64,000 nucleotides of DNA from Spirometra erinaceieuropaei (GCA_902702965.1 CACRXP010000639.1:112275-176274), one strand, 5' to 3'. Shown: positions 45,906-58,884, counted from the first letter of the stretch. A program made the numbers and translations. The notes: generated by a model from the sequence alone, not told the origin.

Positions 45906-48900
45906 ATTTGCACCTGTGTTGTAGCATAAGTACGAGTACGTACGCCGCATTTTTTATTTATTGTCGGATGATGCACAACGCCTCGATTAAAACATTTGAA
46001 CAGTTGAAACGCCTGCTGCGCAACTTTGCCTTTAACTATCAGACAGGCTTTAGCCTGTTTGACGATTGGAATTGAAATTGTACTGTTCAATATGAATGTT
46101 CAGGTTGCAGTTATTCGTTAAAGTTTAAAAGCAGCGAGCAGATAACGTACAGAAATTACTTACTTAATTCCCTTAACTAGCGATTTTAAAACGCGGTTTC
46201 CAGTAAGACGATAGCAGAAACGCATGTAACTAACAAGTTAAAGACAAATTAAATAGTCTATCCTTCGGACCTCCATGCAGAATATGACTGTGAAAAGCCC
46301 TGTTAACGGTCAGAATATCTGTGGAACATTCGAATAATTTATTTTAGAACGTTCAGTCTCCCACATTGAGTGAATATCTCATTGCTCAAAAGTGGACTAT
46401 GCATTCTTGCATTAGCCAGGATCGACAATTTGCAGTAGTTGGTTTCGGCTACGCACCCAACCCTGGTTAGAGCTAAGGGGTCCTCAGTTACGTCCGCATT
46501 GGCCTATGGAAGTGCACGAATGGTTGGTGTACGGGATAAGATGCACCGCACCGGGTCAATAGCTATCGTTCAGTAGTTATGTAATCTTCGGGAGACGGCT
46601 TCGCTAGATACCTGTATGACTTTATAAAGTTCAGATGATGACACAACCGTTATTGCTATCGTTTTTAAGATCTTGACATTTTATATAATCCACCACATCC
46701 TGAATTCATTTCTAACGCAGCTATAATGGTGGCCGTCACAGCCAAGCTGAATTCTGGGAACTTTCAGCATTCATTTCACATCCATAGGTCGCGGAGAAAT
46801 ATGGAACTTGAGCGCCTCACATTTTGCCTTGGTTGATGTGAATATGTGTGATGGACGTCTTTACAGAGCTTCACTTTTCTGCACCTGAATGACCTCTGTG
46901 AGAGCAGAGATATGGGGTTAGTTGCTTGCCTGCAAATCGTTAAATATGGAGCAAATCAAACCTTCATCATAAAGGGAGAAATGCTTGCTCGCATGTTTGT
47001 ATGTGGTCTTCGGTTGAATATATTTGCCGGCTAGGCAACATTCATTGCCTTGGTGTACTACGAGCCTTATGAGATAATCGCTTTAACCGGTGGGTTAATG
47101 ACACCTTATAATAATCTTTTAAGAAGCAATACAGCCCTCCAAATTCCACTACATGTTTTTTGTCCTCCACCGCTAAAACTCTTCAGAAAGCACTCAATAA
47201 TGCTTGCTTCGGACAAAGATCCGTGGGAGGTGTCAAATACCGCCAATGACATACGTTTTGGTTAGAGCACGCATTATTCCTATTTAATCAATTCTTGCAT
47301 CACACTGTGTCCAAGATCTGCAGTGCTCAACTTGTAACACAAACTAAGATACACGGATTCACCCATTCCTTGTCGATGGTGCATGATTATGCACTGCCCG
47401 GTGCCTTGATTCCCACCTACCAAAAACATTTCAAATATGTGAACTAAATGAATATTGACTTTTGCAATTATTTACATAAATATCTTTGAAGCCAGCACTT
47501 AAAAAGACAGTGTGAGTCTAAAGCCCAGCTGTCTGAATGTAAAATGGCTCCTACTCACTGGCTAAATAAAAAGGGAGTTCCAGTCGCCAGGAAAGGCACG
47601 TAACTTAAGATCTGCAATGGATAGAAGGTCATCATTTATTCCATAATAAGGTGACGGGAAACATTTATACTGCGCAATTAGCTATTACTTTCCCCTCCAT
47701 TTCCAGTGAACGGTTTGGTTTCGGAAACAATGCTATACTAAAACACAAACTTTAATATGTGACGCTGAAAAAACGACCAGTGATACAAACTCAGGCAAGC
47801 AGTCTTGGCGCCAGTATGAAAATAAGGCCACTTTCTTTGTTAAAAAATGCTTTATGTCTGTTAGCGGCTATCCTTAAGGTCGGCGCTTCTTTGCACTGCC
47901 TAAGAGAAACAAGCGACTACTGCAGGCCGCTCTATAATGGGGAACTACGAATACAACACGGACACAGAATTTTGACGGCGGCAATCAGGGACGTTTGTGC
48001 ATTCGCAAAGCCAATGTCCAAGCGCACTGCAAAACTGCAAATGTCAAATTCAGAAACTTTTGTCGTATAAATGTCTGCTGCTCCGAAACCTTTGTTAACG
48101 GAGGTCATCTGGCCAACTTAGGGACGACATACAGGAAAGTGGCACTTGAGGTATTCTACGCCATATGCTGCATCAATAACGAGCAGCACTCGAAAGAGGG
48201 CACTTTCGTTGATTTGAACATGAGCCTGGCAATCGAGCGCATACGATTCAGGAAAGGGAACAGTAAATCAACTGGTCCAAAAAATCACCTACAGAGAAAG
48301 TGAACGTGGCGACGATGCTCCCAATTATTCAGCTAAAGGGACTAGGTAAAGTAAGTCATCTGGCGAACCCTGAGACATTTTTGATTTTGCGTGGTCGCTG
48401 GAGGACCGTTGTGAACCACAGTGACGTGGCTTTTACACGTTGGTTCGGTTATTCATTGGCTAGACACACATACTTTCCTTCCTGGTGAGTATATATCCCT
48501 CATTGGTTATTGTTATATTTAGATAGACAAAAAACATTTGATCAAGGAAGACACAGGGTTAAAGATTCGGGGTTGCTAATTCTTACTAGGTGTTTCGAGG
48601 ACCTTCAGGAACCCATTGTGCCTTTTTGGCCAGTGGGTAACTTATCTGGTCGATCAATGCGGATCCACTTCAGTACGCAATCAAAAAACTCCTGCAGGGT
48701 ATCAATTGACCTCGTAGATCAGGATCAATTAGAAAATACACGAGAGCTGGTTAATTATCAGATTATAAACCTAGACTATAGAAGAGCAATAATTGTTTCA
48801 GGAGGTTGAACCTCACTCTTTGTGCAGCCCTTCAATAGGCCTAAAACTGTTGGACTCAGTAAGTTTCTCACCAAATCAAAAAAGTCTTAGAGCCATACTG

Positions 48901-50186
48901 TTGAAGTGCACGATTGTCTTATGCATCCCACCTCCCTTCGACTTTCATAAAGTCCTTTTCGCAACAACTTACAATCAAAGAAGAATAAATGTCAATCCAA
49001 ACAAAACTGACATTTGAGCGAAAATGGATAGCGTACCCACAGATACCCACAGCTGACAAGGCAGATTGCGACATGTCAAGGGTGGCACATCTGGTTAAAA
49101 TTTCGAATGCGTCTATTTAGACCCCTTTGCTTAGCAAACGTTTTGTGACCGTGCAGTCAAATGCCGAAAAATCAAACTAATTTACAATCAGAGCAGTCGA
49201 AGCGGAATGCTGTGTTGTGGTTTACTTTATGTCAATCGCCCAAGTGGAAATATAATTCGGCTTTAACATTTTTTCAATAAAAGATTTTCCTCACTATTTG
49301 AAATTTAGTCGCGTTATGTTATTTTTGATGAACTAAGTCCCAAATCATATCATTAATCAAAATAACTTGTTAACAGTAGTCCAAAGCATATGCCTGTTCG
49401 AAAAGACATGTAAAAATATAACTTAAGATTTTCTTAAAGAGTTTGCAACCTTCGTTCAGTTGAAATTGCATGGGCGTGAAATGTTACTTGGATGGCGCTC
49501 GGAATATGGCCGATTTCCTCAGAAACGAAATAACCGAGCTTTGTGAATAGGTTTTGGGTCCCTTTTCTGGAATCTTTCAATCCCCTTAACATAGCAAGGC
49601 TTTCCACTCATGCTGGAGATGCAGACATTCCTGTTAGTTATAGACAGTGTAATCCTCCTTACTTCGCTGGTGTTCGGTTAAATTCATGAATGCTTAAATC
49701 AACACTGTCACAGTACAGGTATCCTTGACATTTGGAAACCGAAATCAATTTCTGGACAACTAACGCTCGGCAATTTAATTCGCCCGTTATCTTGACAAGA
49801 TTAGGTGCACACGAAACGCCATCCTCTGAAGGAATGTCCCGTAGAATAGCAACCTCCATATTGCAGATCTTTTGAGGCATTGAGGGGTTTTGCATCACAG
49901 GGTTTGCGCTCTGTGACCAAGTTTTGCTCTTTTGGTTAGTTTGACGTTGCATAGAGAATCGTGAAATTAATTTATTCTACTTTGCGAATCTAAGTAGCTT
50001 GTTAATCGCAATTAAACAGATAGAAAAATTGGGAGATTGCACTAGGACAGTAGTGTATGAAAGAAGTTAGCAAGATAACTTTTGTACGCCTCAAATCAAG
50101 GTGACTCGAAAGGGCAAGTGCAACAGCACCTAGACGTACCACCTCACCCCCTGATCCACAACAAAAACTTGACCAGGATTTGGTGA
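45906..50186. other. about 4.3 kb unassigned
   Basis: Frames at 47759-48070 and 47995-48303 (about 100 codons each) overlap in different phases, and I recognise no domain in them. No repeat boundary is supported. A 102-codon minus frame with no domain also ends before it at 45217. Confidence 0.4.
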
Positions 50187-50705
50187 GGGGTGATTATGTA
50201 GCCACACCTGACGGACACAATACTGCAGACCCACCTAATTATTTTGAGTTAGTGTAATTACGTTGTCATGGTGTTGTTGTGCATTTCGGTGCGTGTTTTG
50301 TCGACGGCCTTGTTTCCTTTTTGTCGTGTCTAACTTTGTGGGTCATTGCCGGTGGTTCTTCTTGACTTTTGGCTTGTCGTCTCCTTCTAACTTTCGCGTT
50401 GGATGTTTCAGGGTTAGTACTGCGGCTAAGAGTTAGGGTTAGGGTTGGGGTTACTATTAGGGGCGAGGGTCAGGGGAGTAGAGCTAGGAGTTAGAGTTAT
50501 GGCGAAGGGTTAGGAGTTAAGGCAACTATATCTCAGCCATTCAAAGTACAACCGCGCATCCCCAATAGCCTTTCTTTTGCATACAGTTTCTTGACCTCGT
50601 CGCCTGTGTATTCCTTCACCCAACCTGTAAAACAACAATGTCACTGGTCCCGTATTAAAGGCGGCTATGGTTTGTTTACCTCAGGTGCGGCTACATAATC
50701 ACCTC
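50187..50705. mobile_element. MITE-like element 1 with terminal inverted repeats
   Basis: Begins GGGGTGATTATGTAGCC and ends with its inverse (GGCTACATAATCACCTC), giving a TIR of about 19-22 bp with a few mismatches and a length of about 519 bp. No coding capacity. The interior holds a telomere-like (TTAGGG) tract. The 3' half (50515-50705) matches 51065-51234. Confidence 0.7.
50431..50452 (+). repeat. telomere-like TTAGGG repeats inside MITE 1
   Basis: AGTTAGGGTTAGGGTTGGGG followed by degenerate G-rich units to about 50516. TTAGGG is the flatworm telomere repeat. Here it is interstitial and within a transposon-like unit. Confidence 0.65.
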
Positions 50706-50889
50706 CGCTTTATATCTCCTAAGGGTTTCTCTGTAGTCGCGAACGTGTCCAGCTGCATCTTATAAAAGCTCACTCTAAGCATATTTTTGTGTGCGACTAG
50801 CTCCATAAAACGCGGTTGCTTAGTGACTGGTCGTCAATTCCCGAAGCTGAGGATGAGTAATAATGTCTCGCAGGTAGCATGATACACCA

Positions 50890-50965
50890 TATTTAACACG
50901 TGTTTCGCCGATATTCTGCCCTTACATGACACATCTGCGAGTGTTCCGGTACATCAGTGGGTCCA
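50890..50965 (-). ncRNA. decayed hammerhead motif (second copy of the 29.3-kb type)
   Basis: Minus strand: CCCA (50958-50961), CTGATGT (50951-50957), CCG/CGG helix II base, GAAAC (50902-50906), ACACGTGT self-complementary helix III. The A9 position is T and the cleavage triplet is lost, so it is probably inactive. Confidence 0.5.
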
Positions 50966-51026
50966 CCAGCGTTCCCCATGTGCTTTCCCGGTAGACACTC
51001 AAGTTTTGGTATTTCCACTTGTAAAC

Positions 51027-51234
51027 TGTGGTTATGCAGCCGCACCTGCTAGACAAAATACTATTTGGGATTAGGTTTAGGGCAACTATTTCTCAACCAC
51101 GCTAAGCACAACCGCACATTCTCAATAGCTTTTCTTTTTCATACAATTACTTTACCTAGTCACCTATGTGTTCCCAGGCCCCGTATTACAGACGGCTGGG
51201 GTTTGTTTACCGCTGTTGCGACTACATAACCACA
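51027..51234. mobile_element. MITE-like element 2, internally deleted relative of element 1
   Basis: Ends TGTGGTTATGCAGCCGCA and its inverse TGCGACTACATAACCACA. It is about 208 bp long. The body matches the 3' half of element 1 (GGCAACTAT, CACAACCGC, AATAGC-TTTCTTTT, CCCGTATTA, GGTTTGTTTACC). Confidence 0.7.
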
Positions 51235-51359
51235 TCCGACCTGTAACCGCCTTAATTTCCCCAGAAATTAAACGCTATCTTACAGTTAATCCCTTTATTT
51301 GAATTACAGGGTCAGACCGCAATGCGATATGAATATTTGGGCTGACGTTCCTCACTCAC

Positions 51360-51965
51360 AGCGAAATAACCACGGAATAGACCGCCAGCAAGCTGGGGGA
51401 TCCCTCGCAGCTATGTCGTGCAACAGCGGCAAAAAATAGGCGGAAATAAAAAGCTGCAATAAGATCACAATTTGATAAGAGTGGGGGACTCCCTCGGACA
51501 TATGTATCGAACCGCTGACGCTTCGGGGAGCTTGTTCGACTCATTACTGCAGAAGCGCTAAATGCAGAAAATCGGATAGAAGTACAACTGGCATGATGAG
51601 CTCGTCGGTCTTGGGCCGATCGATTTCTTTCTTTTTTGCTGTCCCGATTCCTTGTAGCCAAATGCATAATGAGTCATCGCCCAGATGGTGGGTGATTGAG
51701 ACTCCGTGGCGGGGGGTCTTTCGGTCCGGTGACCCTTTTTCTCCCCCGTGTAGGTTTGCGTGCGTACTGAGGCAGGAATTTATGAGCCGCAGGAAGGTCA
51801 AGATGCCAGTTGATGTGGTTGGTATCTAAATACGACGTTCCAAGTGTAAGTTGTTCTGTCCTTAGATTTTCCCAGCCTAGAATGGTCGCTCCCCAACGGT
51901 TAAAAGTATGGCCAGTTTCTTCACTGTGGGTTGCAAGATGCGAGTTCGAATCTAATTATCAAGTT
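51360..51965 (-). pseudogene. PLE endonuclease tail and 3' end, third group
   Basis: Minus-strand frames contain EETGHTFNRWGATILGWENLRTEQ and IDLPPA-like (HINWHLDLPAAH) segments, which match the C-terminal part of the PLE GIY-YIG region in order (His-Ser, Thr-Gly-His, the pre-catalytic segment, Asn-Arg-His-like). The 3' side has ATGAGTCGAAC and CCCCGAAGCGTCAG, a degraded form of the hammerhead end (GAAGCGTC for GAAACGTC). The YIG half and the RT are missing. Confidence 0.55.
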
Positions 51966-52128
51966 GCTAATTTGAGTTCATGTAGGCCGGTCTACAATTT
52001 TTATCCAGTTTATCCAACTCAATTGAAGTCCTCATCATTGCACCTTATTCTGTGAACAACCGCGAGAGGGGCTTATGCATTTCGAAGTGATATAAAGAGA
52101 AAAGGAAGAGGTTATTTGGAAAAATCGG

Positions 52129-52187
52129 GTTTTACTTGCAAACTTTCGAGCTGGGGACACCAACCCGTCGTCAGACGAAAATAAAAC
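52129..52187 (-). ncRNA. hammerhead-like motif in the second PLE family
   Basis: Minus strand: helix I strand (52175-52187), CTGACGA (52168-52174), one extra base (52167), helix II GGGTTGG/CCAGCTC (52160-52166 and 52148-52154, with G-T pairs) and 5-base loop, GAAA (52144-52147), then GTTT and the second helix I strand (GTTTTA/TAAAAC pairing). It has the same one-base insertion after CTGANGA as the other PLE family. Confidence 0.55.
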
Positions 52188-52860
52188 AAGAACGAAAGTT
52201 AGATTGTCGCACTAGACCATTTGACGCGACAGGATAGACACACCACCGGAGTGTGAGAGGTGGTTACAGAGTCATGGTAGGTTTCTGAGGGAGAGGAGGT
52301 AGTGGTAGGCGGAACAATTACAATTTCCTGTACCGGTGGGGAGGGGTGAATGCTCTATCGATTGGCTTCAGGGCGGCTGGATTAGCGGTCACTGACGTGG
52401 GATTAGGGCAGAGGTCACCAAGTCATGCACGTCGGCCCTAGCGATGGGCGCCCGTGTCAACATGGTACTCGATACTACCGTATTGAAGTACAAGGTCTCG
52501 AGAAATTCTCTCGCTCGTTTTGTGTTGGCTTTAGCAACGACCTCAGTACTGCTCCAATTGAATCGGCGGTCGCATTTGTGTACGTGCACATAGACGAGGA
52601 ACAGGGGGTCTCGGCGACGGACAGTTAGATTTGTGTTCATCAGTACGGGCGCCTAGGCGTCAACCCATATAACTAACACACAGGAGAAAATCGCGAACGA
52701 CATGCGATCAATTACGTTTGTTTCTCGTTCTTTGGGGATGGTATTCTTGATTCGAAATAGTGTCGCGAGCAGTGACCACGCTGTCTTGTGGGTAATGTGA
52801 ATACCAAAGCCATTAAACTGCCACGCGATTACTACAGATGCTCCCCGCACATAAGTCGGG
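52129..52860 (-). pseudogene. PLE fragment, second family (GIY-YIG endonuclease to 3' end)
   Basis: Minus strand: FGIHITHKTAWSLLATLFRIK, then KERETNVIDRM (the GVVY-equivalent), a stop, then FNWSSTEVVAKANTKRAREFLET with the presumed catalytic Glu region, followed by the 3' pLTR. The first half (52653-52850) and second half (52389-52640) are separated by a stop and a frame change, and the YIG box is not readable. Domain order and the conserved TKRAREFLE stretch make it a PLE. It ends near a hammerhead-like motif at 52129-52187. Confidence 0.75.
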
Positions 52861-53799
52861 AAGTAGAATATTCGTGCCGAAACTTCCCCAGTTATGGGTG
52901 GTGCTTGCGATTGTGTCTGGTGCCCGAGACAGTTCTCTACAAAAGTAATTCGTTACCCATTAAATCGAAACAAGCGATACAGTAAAGCAAATTATTTCCT
53001 TTACAGATGGTCGCTGTTGAAATAACGATAGGCCCGGTGAAACAGAGTTCGTCAGAATTGCTAGTAGAGCAATGTCCTGTTTTATACGTTTTTGGTAATC
53101 CATATGGTATGAGAATATGTGTATTTCTCGGTTTCAGGGATAACGCGGTTTCAGTATCAAGCAGATTTCTGTCAACCAAATGCCTATCTCTTTTCTAGGC
53201 GGAGGCCTCCATTGACGTGCTCTCATCTTTTCTTGGTGTTTTTTAAAGAAATTTACTCAAATCGTTTGGAATGGGCTACATTTTTGTTTCAGCGCCAAGG
53301 CTAGTAAATACTTTTCACGCAAGCGGGGATTTCTCGCCTTGTCGAGGCATCGACATCGTCTTGCTATCCGCAGGGGCCCCGTGCACTGGAGCATTATGCC
53401 ATAAAATAGGATCTTTGTCCTCCGTAAGGCAGGCCTAATTGTTTTTAGAGGGCATTCATAACATGGAAGAATGTTATGCTTGTCAAAATTTACGGCAAAT
53501 GAGAAGAAACTACACGCCTGTTTCGTCCCCCCCCTCGTGGTCGTCTCTGATTTATGTTCAACCCTATGTGTGGCAATTCATATCTCCAAAACATATACTG
53601 TGGAAGCAGCGATTTCGCTGGAAAGATTTTCTGCGCATTTTGGAAGACGGGCCGGAGCATACTGCATAAAGCATATTGCGTACACTCGAATGCAATGCAG
53701 ATGAAAATTTCTTTAACTGTTATTTCTGTCGGAATGAACGGTAGCGTATTGCCTTGATAAACAGCTGGCTGTCGGTAACTGTCCTCATAAAATACTACA
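52861..53799. other. unassigned
   Basis: Small overlapping frames only. No domain or repeat recognised. Confidence 0.4.
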
Positions 53800-54235
53800 A
53801 CGTGTTTTCTATGAGGAATATTAATATAAGTGATGTTATGCTACTGATTATTATACACCATAATTCCAAGACAGTTCACTCACGTCGAGATTCCAACTTT
53901 TGAAAGCACTTCATTTCGGCCGCCTGCAAAGAAATCTCGTAAAAATGAGCACTTATGTAGTGGATAGTTCTTCCATCCCCTTTTGCTGCCTTTATGAATT
54001 CAACTATATTTTACAAAAGATTCGATCGAGCAGTATTCCTACTCTTACCCATCTGAAAGTACACGCCGTCCTCTTCAACTGCTACCATCAAAATGAAGGC
54101 GACTTTGGTATTAAAAAAAGTTTTTTCTAATTTCCAGATAACTTCGGGATCAATATGTCGTTTGATTTACATACAAAGGAAATCCTACATTCCTCTATGC
54201 CATTGGTCATATAGGGTAGGTGACCTAACTCATGA
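53800..54235 (+). repeat. family F half element (single arm)
   Basis: TGATGTTATGCTACTGATTA through TTTGAAAGCACTTCATTTCGG and AATGAGCACTTATGTAGTGG match the left arm of copy 2 in the same order. A fresh arm start (CTAACTCATGAAATGTG) lies at about 54226. No inverted partner arm is present. Confidence 0.6.
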
Positions 54236-55224
54236 AATGTGTCGATATTTACGAATGATTGCAATCATTCGCAAACTGGCACCATGTCATGTGTCCACTG
54301 TCTATGTTAATTAAATGTAAGTTTGAAAGATTAAAAACGTAAAAAATACTAATGCAAGTGTTGCGTTTTTTTAGCAATGCCAGCTTTTTAAGAAAAGCGT
54401 AATATCCCGAAAACGTCAGAAACAGCTGTAATTTATTAAACTTCGTTTTTAAATGTATAGAATGTATTCTCATATCAAAACGGTGTAAATATGAAGGTGC
54501 AAATAAAATAACGTCTGGTAATAATGTTTAAGTGAAGTCCAAATCTAATTATCGTTTAACAAGTAGTATGATTTAATGTATGGTGGTTTGTCAAGAGCCT
54601 ACATTCCCATTGTAGATCGCAGAACAGTTTTCCAGTGATTCGTGGTAGTCTTGACTAGTTTAAATTGAATCAGATGGGATCCAACAAGAGAAACTGGATT
54701 TTGCTTGATTTCCTCGATGGGGACGTCGTAGGAACACAAGTTTTCATAGCATGACATGCCATGAGGCCGGTTGGTGCCTAATAAATTTAAATAGAACTGA
54801 CAGGCGTGATCGTAAACATACTATTTTTTTACTTATAGAGAGAATATTTTTTCTGTTAAATTAATTTATACTTTTTGTTCGTTTCAGATTACGTTGAGTT
54901 TCAGATAGCTTTCGAAATGTTGCCGAATACTTTATGATTTTCAGTGTTTTTATCCGATCGTCCATAAAGAATTACCGTCGGTTGAGAACTTTAAAATAAG
55001 ATTATTCTTGAAGGCACTTACAGAATTAGTGACCGTTCGGCAATCCTATTCACGTAGATGGTCGTTTGGGTTACATGTGGAGACTCATTCAAACATCTAA
55101 CTTCATTTTTGAGAGTAATGGCTGTCCACAACAAAAGTCGGCAACGAATATGCCTTCGATCAATAAGAAAACTTTCCTTAATAAGCTACTTTTTTTAAAA
55201 AGTGTTATATTACTGCGCTCCGTT
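54236..55224. other. unassigned
   Basis: AT-rich, no frame or repeat supported. Confidence 0.4.
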
Positions 55225-56205
55225 GACGGATCAACCGTTGGTGGACTAACTTATGAAATGTCAATCGAAATTTCGAAACGCATTCTCGTTTCGAAAGAAT
55301 TTATAAAGCGGGGTTGTAAAACTAGTCATCGTGCAGTACAATTCAATAATGATCCAGTTACCTCAGGGTGTCGGCTTGTGAATAAGCTTATTTCCGACTG
55401 CATGCAAAAACTATAATCTGCAAAAGTGATTTCAAACCAGAATGCAATTTTGTCATTGAGGTTCGATGCCCTTGAGAATTCAATTAAATTCAATGAAAAA
55501 CATGCATAAAAATATTGATTCTTTTATTTACTCGGTAGAAAATTATACTCGAAAGAAGAGTATAATTCGGTTTTAAAACATTTCTAATTCCCAAATAATT
55601 TTAAATCCGGTCTGCTGTTACACTTGCATTCAGGGTTTCAAAACTACAAGCCGTATATTTTCCGTGCCCGGAAAACCATACGTTTCTCAACGGTATTAAG
55701 AGGAGGCCATATGGGGTTTATAAAATTAAGAAGTGGATCTGAGGAATATTGTTAACTTTAAATGCCACACTCATAAATGCAGCTGTATGACGTTTTATGA
55801 ATGGACATTTCACGGCATAAAACATATCACGATTATAAACTTTTTAAAGCCGAATTATACCCTTCTTTTATGTATAGAATTGGAAGAGGACATGATTTCC
55901 TAACGAATAAATAGAAGAATGAATATTTTACTGCATGTTTTCTATAAAATATGATTGACTTTTAAGGTTATCAAAACTTAATGAGAAAATTGCATGCTAT
56001 TTAATTAATCACCTTTGCAAAGTATAGTTTTCGCATGCAGTTGAAAATAAGCTTATTCACAAGCCGATACCCTGAGGTTACTGGTTCATTAATTATTTGC
56101 CCTGCATGATGATTAGTTTTACAATCCCGCCTAATTAATCTTTTCGAAACGAGAACGCATTTTGAAATTTCGGTTGACATTTCATGAATAAGTCCGCCTA
56201 CTGTA
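55225..56205. mobile_element. long-inverted-repeat element (family F, copy 4)
   Basis: Left arm 55225-55610 and right arm about 55845-56205 are inverted copies with good similarity: TTATGAAATGTCAATCGAAA, CGCATTCTCGTTTCGAAA, CCTCAGGGTGTCGGCTTGTG, AATAAGCTTATTT, ATGCATAAAAATATTGATTC. Closest to copy 1 at 20.3-21.2 kb. Small frames in each arm mirror one another and are not genes. Confidence 0.8.
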
Positions 56206-57289
56206 TGTCTACCTTGAATTGTTGCACGGTAGCGACGAAAACAATTTGGCACTTTTGACCGTATGATTTACGTTCCTAAAAAATACAAATATTTTCCAAA
56301 CACAAGCGTAAGAGCATGCCTTTTTCTAAATATTATGGTCAGTTGCACTGTTTTTGATCGTTTTTAGACCCTGTTATTTGATTATGAATGCATGGCAAAG
56401 CACCCAAATAAATGCTGAAAATACTAATGTTCTGTTCGTTCCATTTCTGAATTAAGTATTACAGAAGTTAAACTGCACGACAAACAGTGTTTCGTATGTT
56501 TAAAACTGGAAATTACTATTTGGTGGTCTTCATTTATGCGACATTAGGCAAAATATCTAAACGGCAAAATAAATTCAGCCCATCTAAACGAAGGGATCCC
56601 TATCTGCGTTATTACTGAATATTGGGGCACAAAATCGCACTGCTATGCTAAATTGACATTTAGGAAGTGATTAACCTTCCGTTTTTTAAAATAACCTTTA
56701 CGTTAGCTGGTTGAGGGCCACAGTTAGCATCAAACATAAAATAAATTTTCAAGTCCGGCTAAATCTGCTAATTAAAACTTTTGCGGTTACATTACTTTCC
56801 CTTCAGTGAAAAACTTGCTCAGACAGGCAGTCGAACTCTAGGACATTTATGAGCATAGAAAATGGCACGAATATTTTCAACCGTCCATTTTTACCAAAAT
56901 GCCTCAATATTTTGTTTGTTGTAATTACGCAAGCACAATTTCTGTGCAAGAAAAGGACACTACCTTGAAGGAACTGGATGACCAAGCTAAATGCGCAACG
57001 TTTAAAGCTTCCAAAAACATTCGCATCGGTTTCCGCTATCAGGTTTCATGAGGTAGGTCACGTACTGTACCATATGGGACTCACGGAAGTTTGCAATGAA
57101 TGTGGACTATACTGTGCGCCTCGAAAGAAACATAGATAGACAGCCACACTGCTATTTAGACAGACATCTTACGGTCTTAAAAATATTTCATATGCGCAGA
57201 CATTTTACATGGAAGGTCACCTTCTCTTCGAACAAACAATTGAACAAAACGTCGTTTGCTATCGAATGAGGACAACAAAGAAGGTTTAT
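56206..57289. other. unassigned, one family F tip
   Basis: Contains an isolated right-end-like tip of family F at about 57040-57070 (CATGAGGTAGGTCACGTACT). Otherwise nothing recognised. Confidence 0.45.
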
Positions 57290-57545
57290 GTAGAGGTTTT
57301 CAATAAAATACATTTTAATTAATGACCGCATCCAAATTCATTAAGAAAAAACCACACGACAAAGTATTCATTTTTTGCCGAGCGTGGTTTTTGCAGGCGA
57401 CCGAAAAAAAATACGTCCAACAGTCGGCATTCGAATGTGACTGAACTATTGCACGATAATCCATATTAGAACTCTACTTAAGTAATCCTCCCTAAACAAA
57501 ACACGCTCCATAATATTGGTTAGCATTTCAAAGAATAGTACGCTG
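57290..57545 (-). repeat. family F half element (right arm only)
   Basis: AACTCTACTTAAGTAATCC, then ACACGCTCCATAATATTGG and TTAGCATTTCAA match the right arm of copy 2 (43870-43945). Confidence 0.6.
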
Positions 57546-58884
57546 ATTGTAAATACAAAGAATGTTGAACATTTTATTCATTATTAGGGTATGTCGATTT
57601 TAATTTTTTAAAATGACGACATTGATATCATGGAGGTTACAAGGGAAAGCCTTCAGCACTAAGTCCCGCTACATCTAACCATAGTGTGCCCACATTAGGC
57701 AAAAGCAAGAATGAAACCTCATTTTATTAACGTTTCATGTTTCACGTCACAGTGTCTGACGCTGCTTTTCTGCCGACTTGTCACCCCAATTGAATGGAAA
57801 ATATTTTGTCGCACAGCATCGTTGCAAGTCTTCCGGGTTTTTCGTTTCAATAGACATTTATGCTTGGTTTGCTTTTTAGAATTTTCTCCACCCACGCGCT
57901 AAGTAAACGGCTGTTTTTCTTGCTCTTTTAGCTCATTAGTTCAGACCTTATCAGATCTAATTGCACTTCATTTACTATGCACCCTGAGACAGGAGTCCGA
58001 GTTATTTTGGGCTATGCCATTTGCGTACAATTTTTCTTGCTCTGAAGAATAAATTAGGAAATAAATTGTCCTTTCTTTCTTCGATTGCTTTCATTTTTGG
58101 CCTATTGCACCAAGAATAAACAACTAATACAAAAAGACGTAATTAATTTTTTGTCTTCGAAATCGTTTTTTTCACCTGTTTTCGTGCTGATGGGTAGTTT
58201 GATTGGCAATTTCATATGGCAAAAAACGCATGCGTTCATCCATATTACTCGGATGCGAAAAATGTCTATTGTGCAGGAAACATAAACTGATCCTGGGTTA
58301 TACAAATTACGAATCCCCTTTATAGTAGAGTTAGAACTTCCTAGTTGCTCATATCAGCCCTTTTTTAGTAGGGAGAACAATTACCGCGATGTGCCGTTCC
58401 GTTAAAGAGAAGGTATTTTTATGTTGTTGCGTAGTGCTAGGGAAACTGCATTTTGTTAAACTAGGCCTCCGGTTTTTACGCGCTGCCGCGACCAAGGGTG
58501 AAAATAGTTGAAGGGTCGCATTTTCCAGTTTTTCCTCCCGGGATACGGTCACAGTGTGCTACCCAACATCATCCAATATTATTCTTCATTTACCTACCTC
58601 TGCTCGGTCACATCGGATCAGTCGATTTCGCCTTTATCAAGGATTGCTTCTTACCTCCGAACGCTTCTCCCGCACAAAATCGTAACCTTTAAAACAGTAT
58701 CGCTTGGTAATTAAGGCTGAGCAGCAATGGGCAGTTTAAAATGCCGTCTAAGTTCTGGGATTCCCTGCTCTCAACATAAGTACCATCGAAGAAGCTCTAC
58801 TAGCCGCTTTAACGTCTTTGGATCTCCGCTTAAAACAACTACGAGGGGTTGGACTTCGCAGTGTATGCAGAAAGTTTCCCGTGT
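57546..58884. other. unassigned
   Basis: Several 60-80 codon frames on both strands overlap. None shows a domain. No repeat boundary seen. Confidence 0.4.

Noticed and set aside
46680..46710. GATGATGACA near 46635 as a further hammerhead core
   Set aside because: No GAAA at a suitable distance and no helix II pairing.
47759..48303. Possible coding region with two overlapping frames of about 100 codons
   Set aside because: No recognised motif, and the frames overlap in different phases. A short resemblance to 28.06 kb is only about 13 bases.
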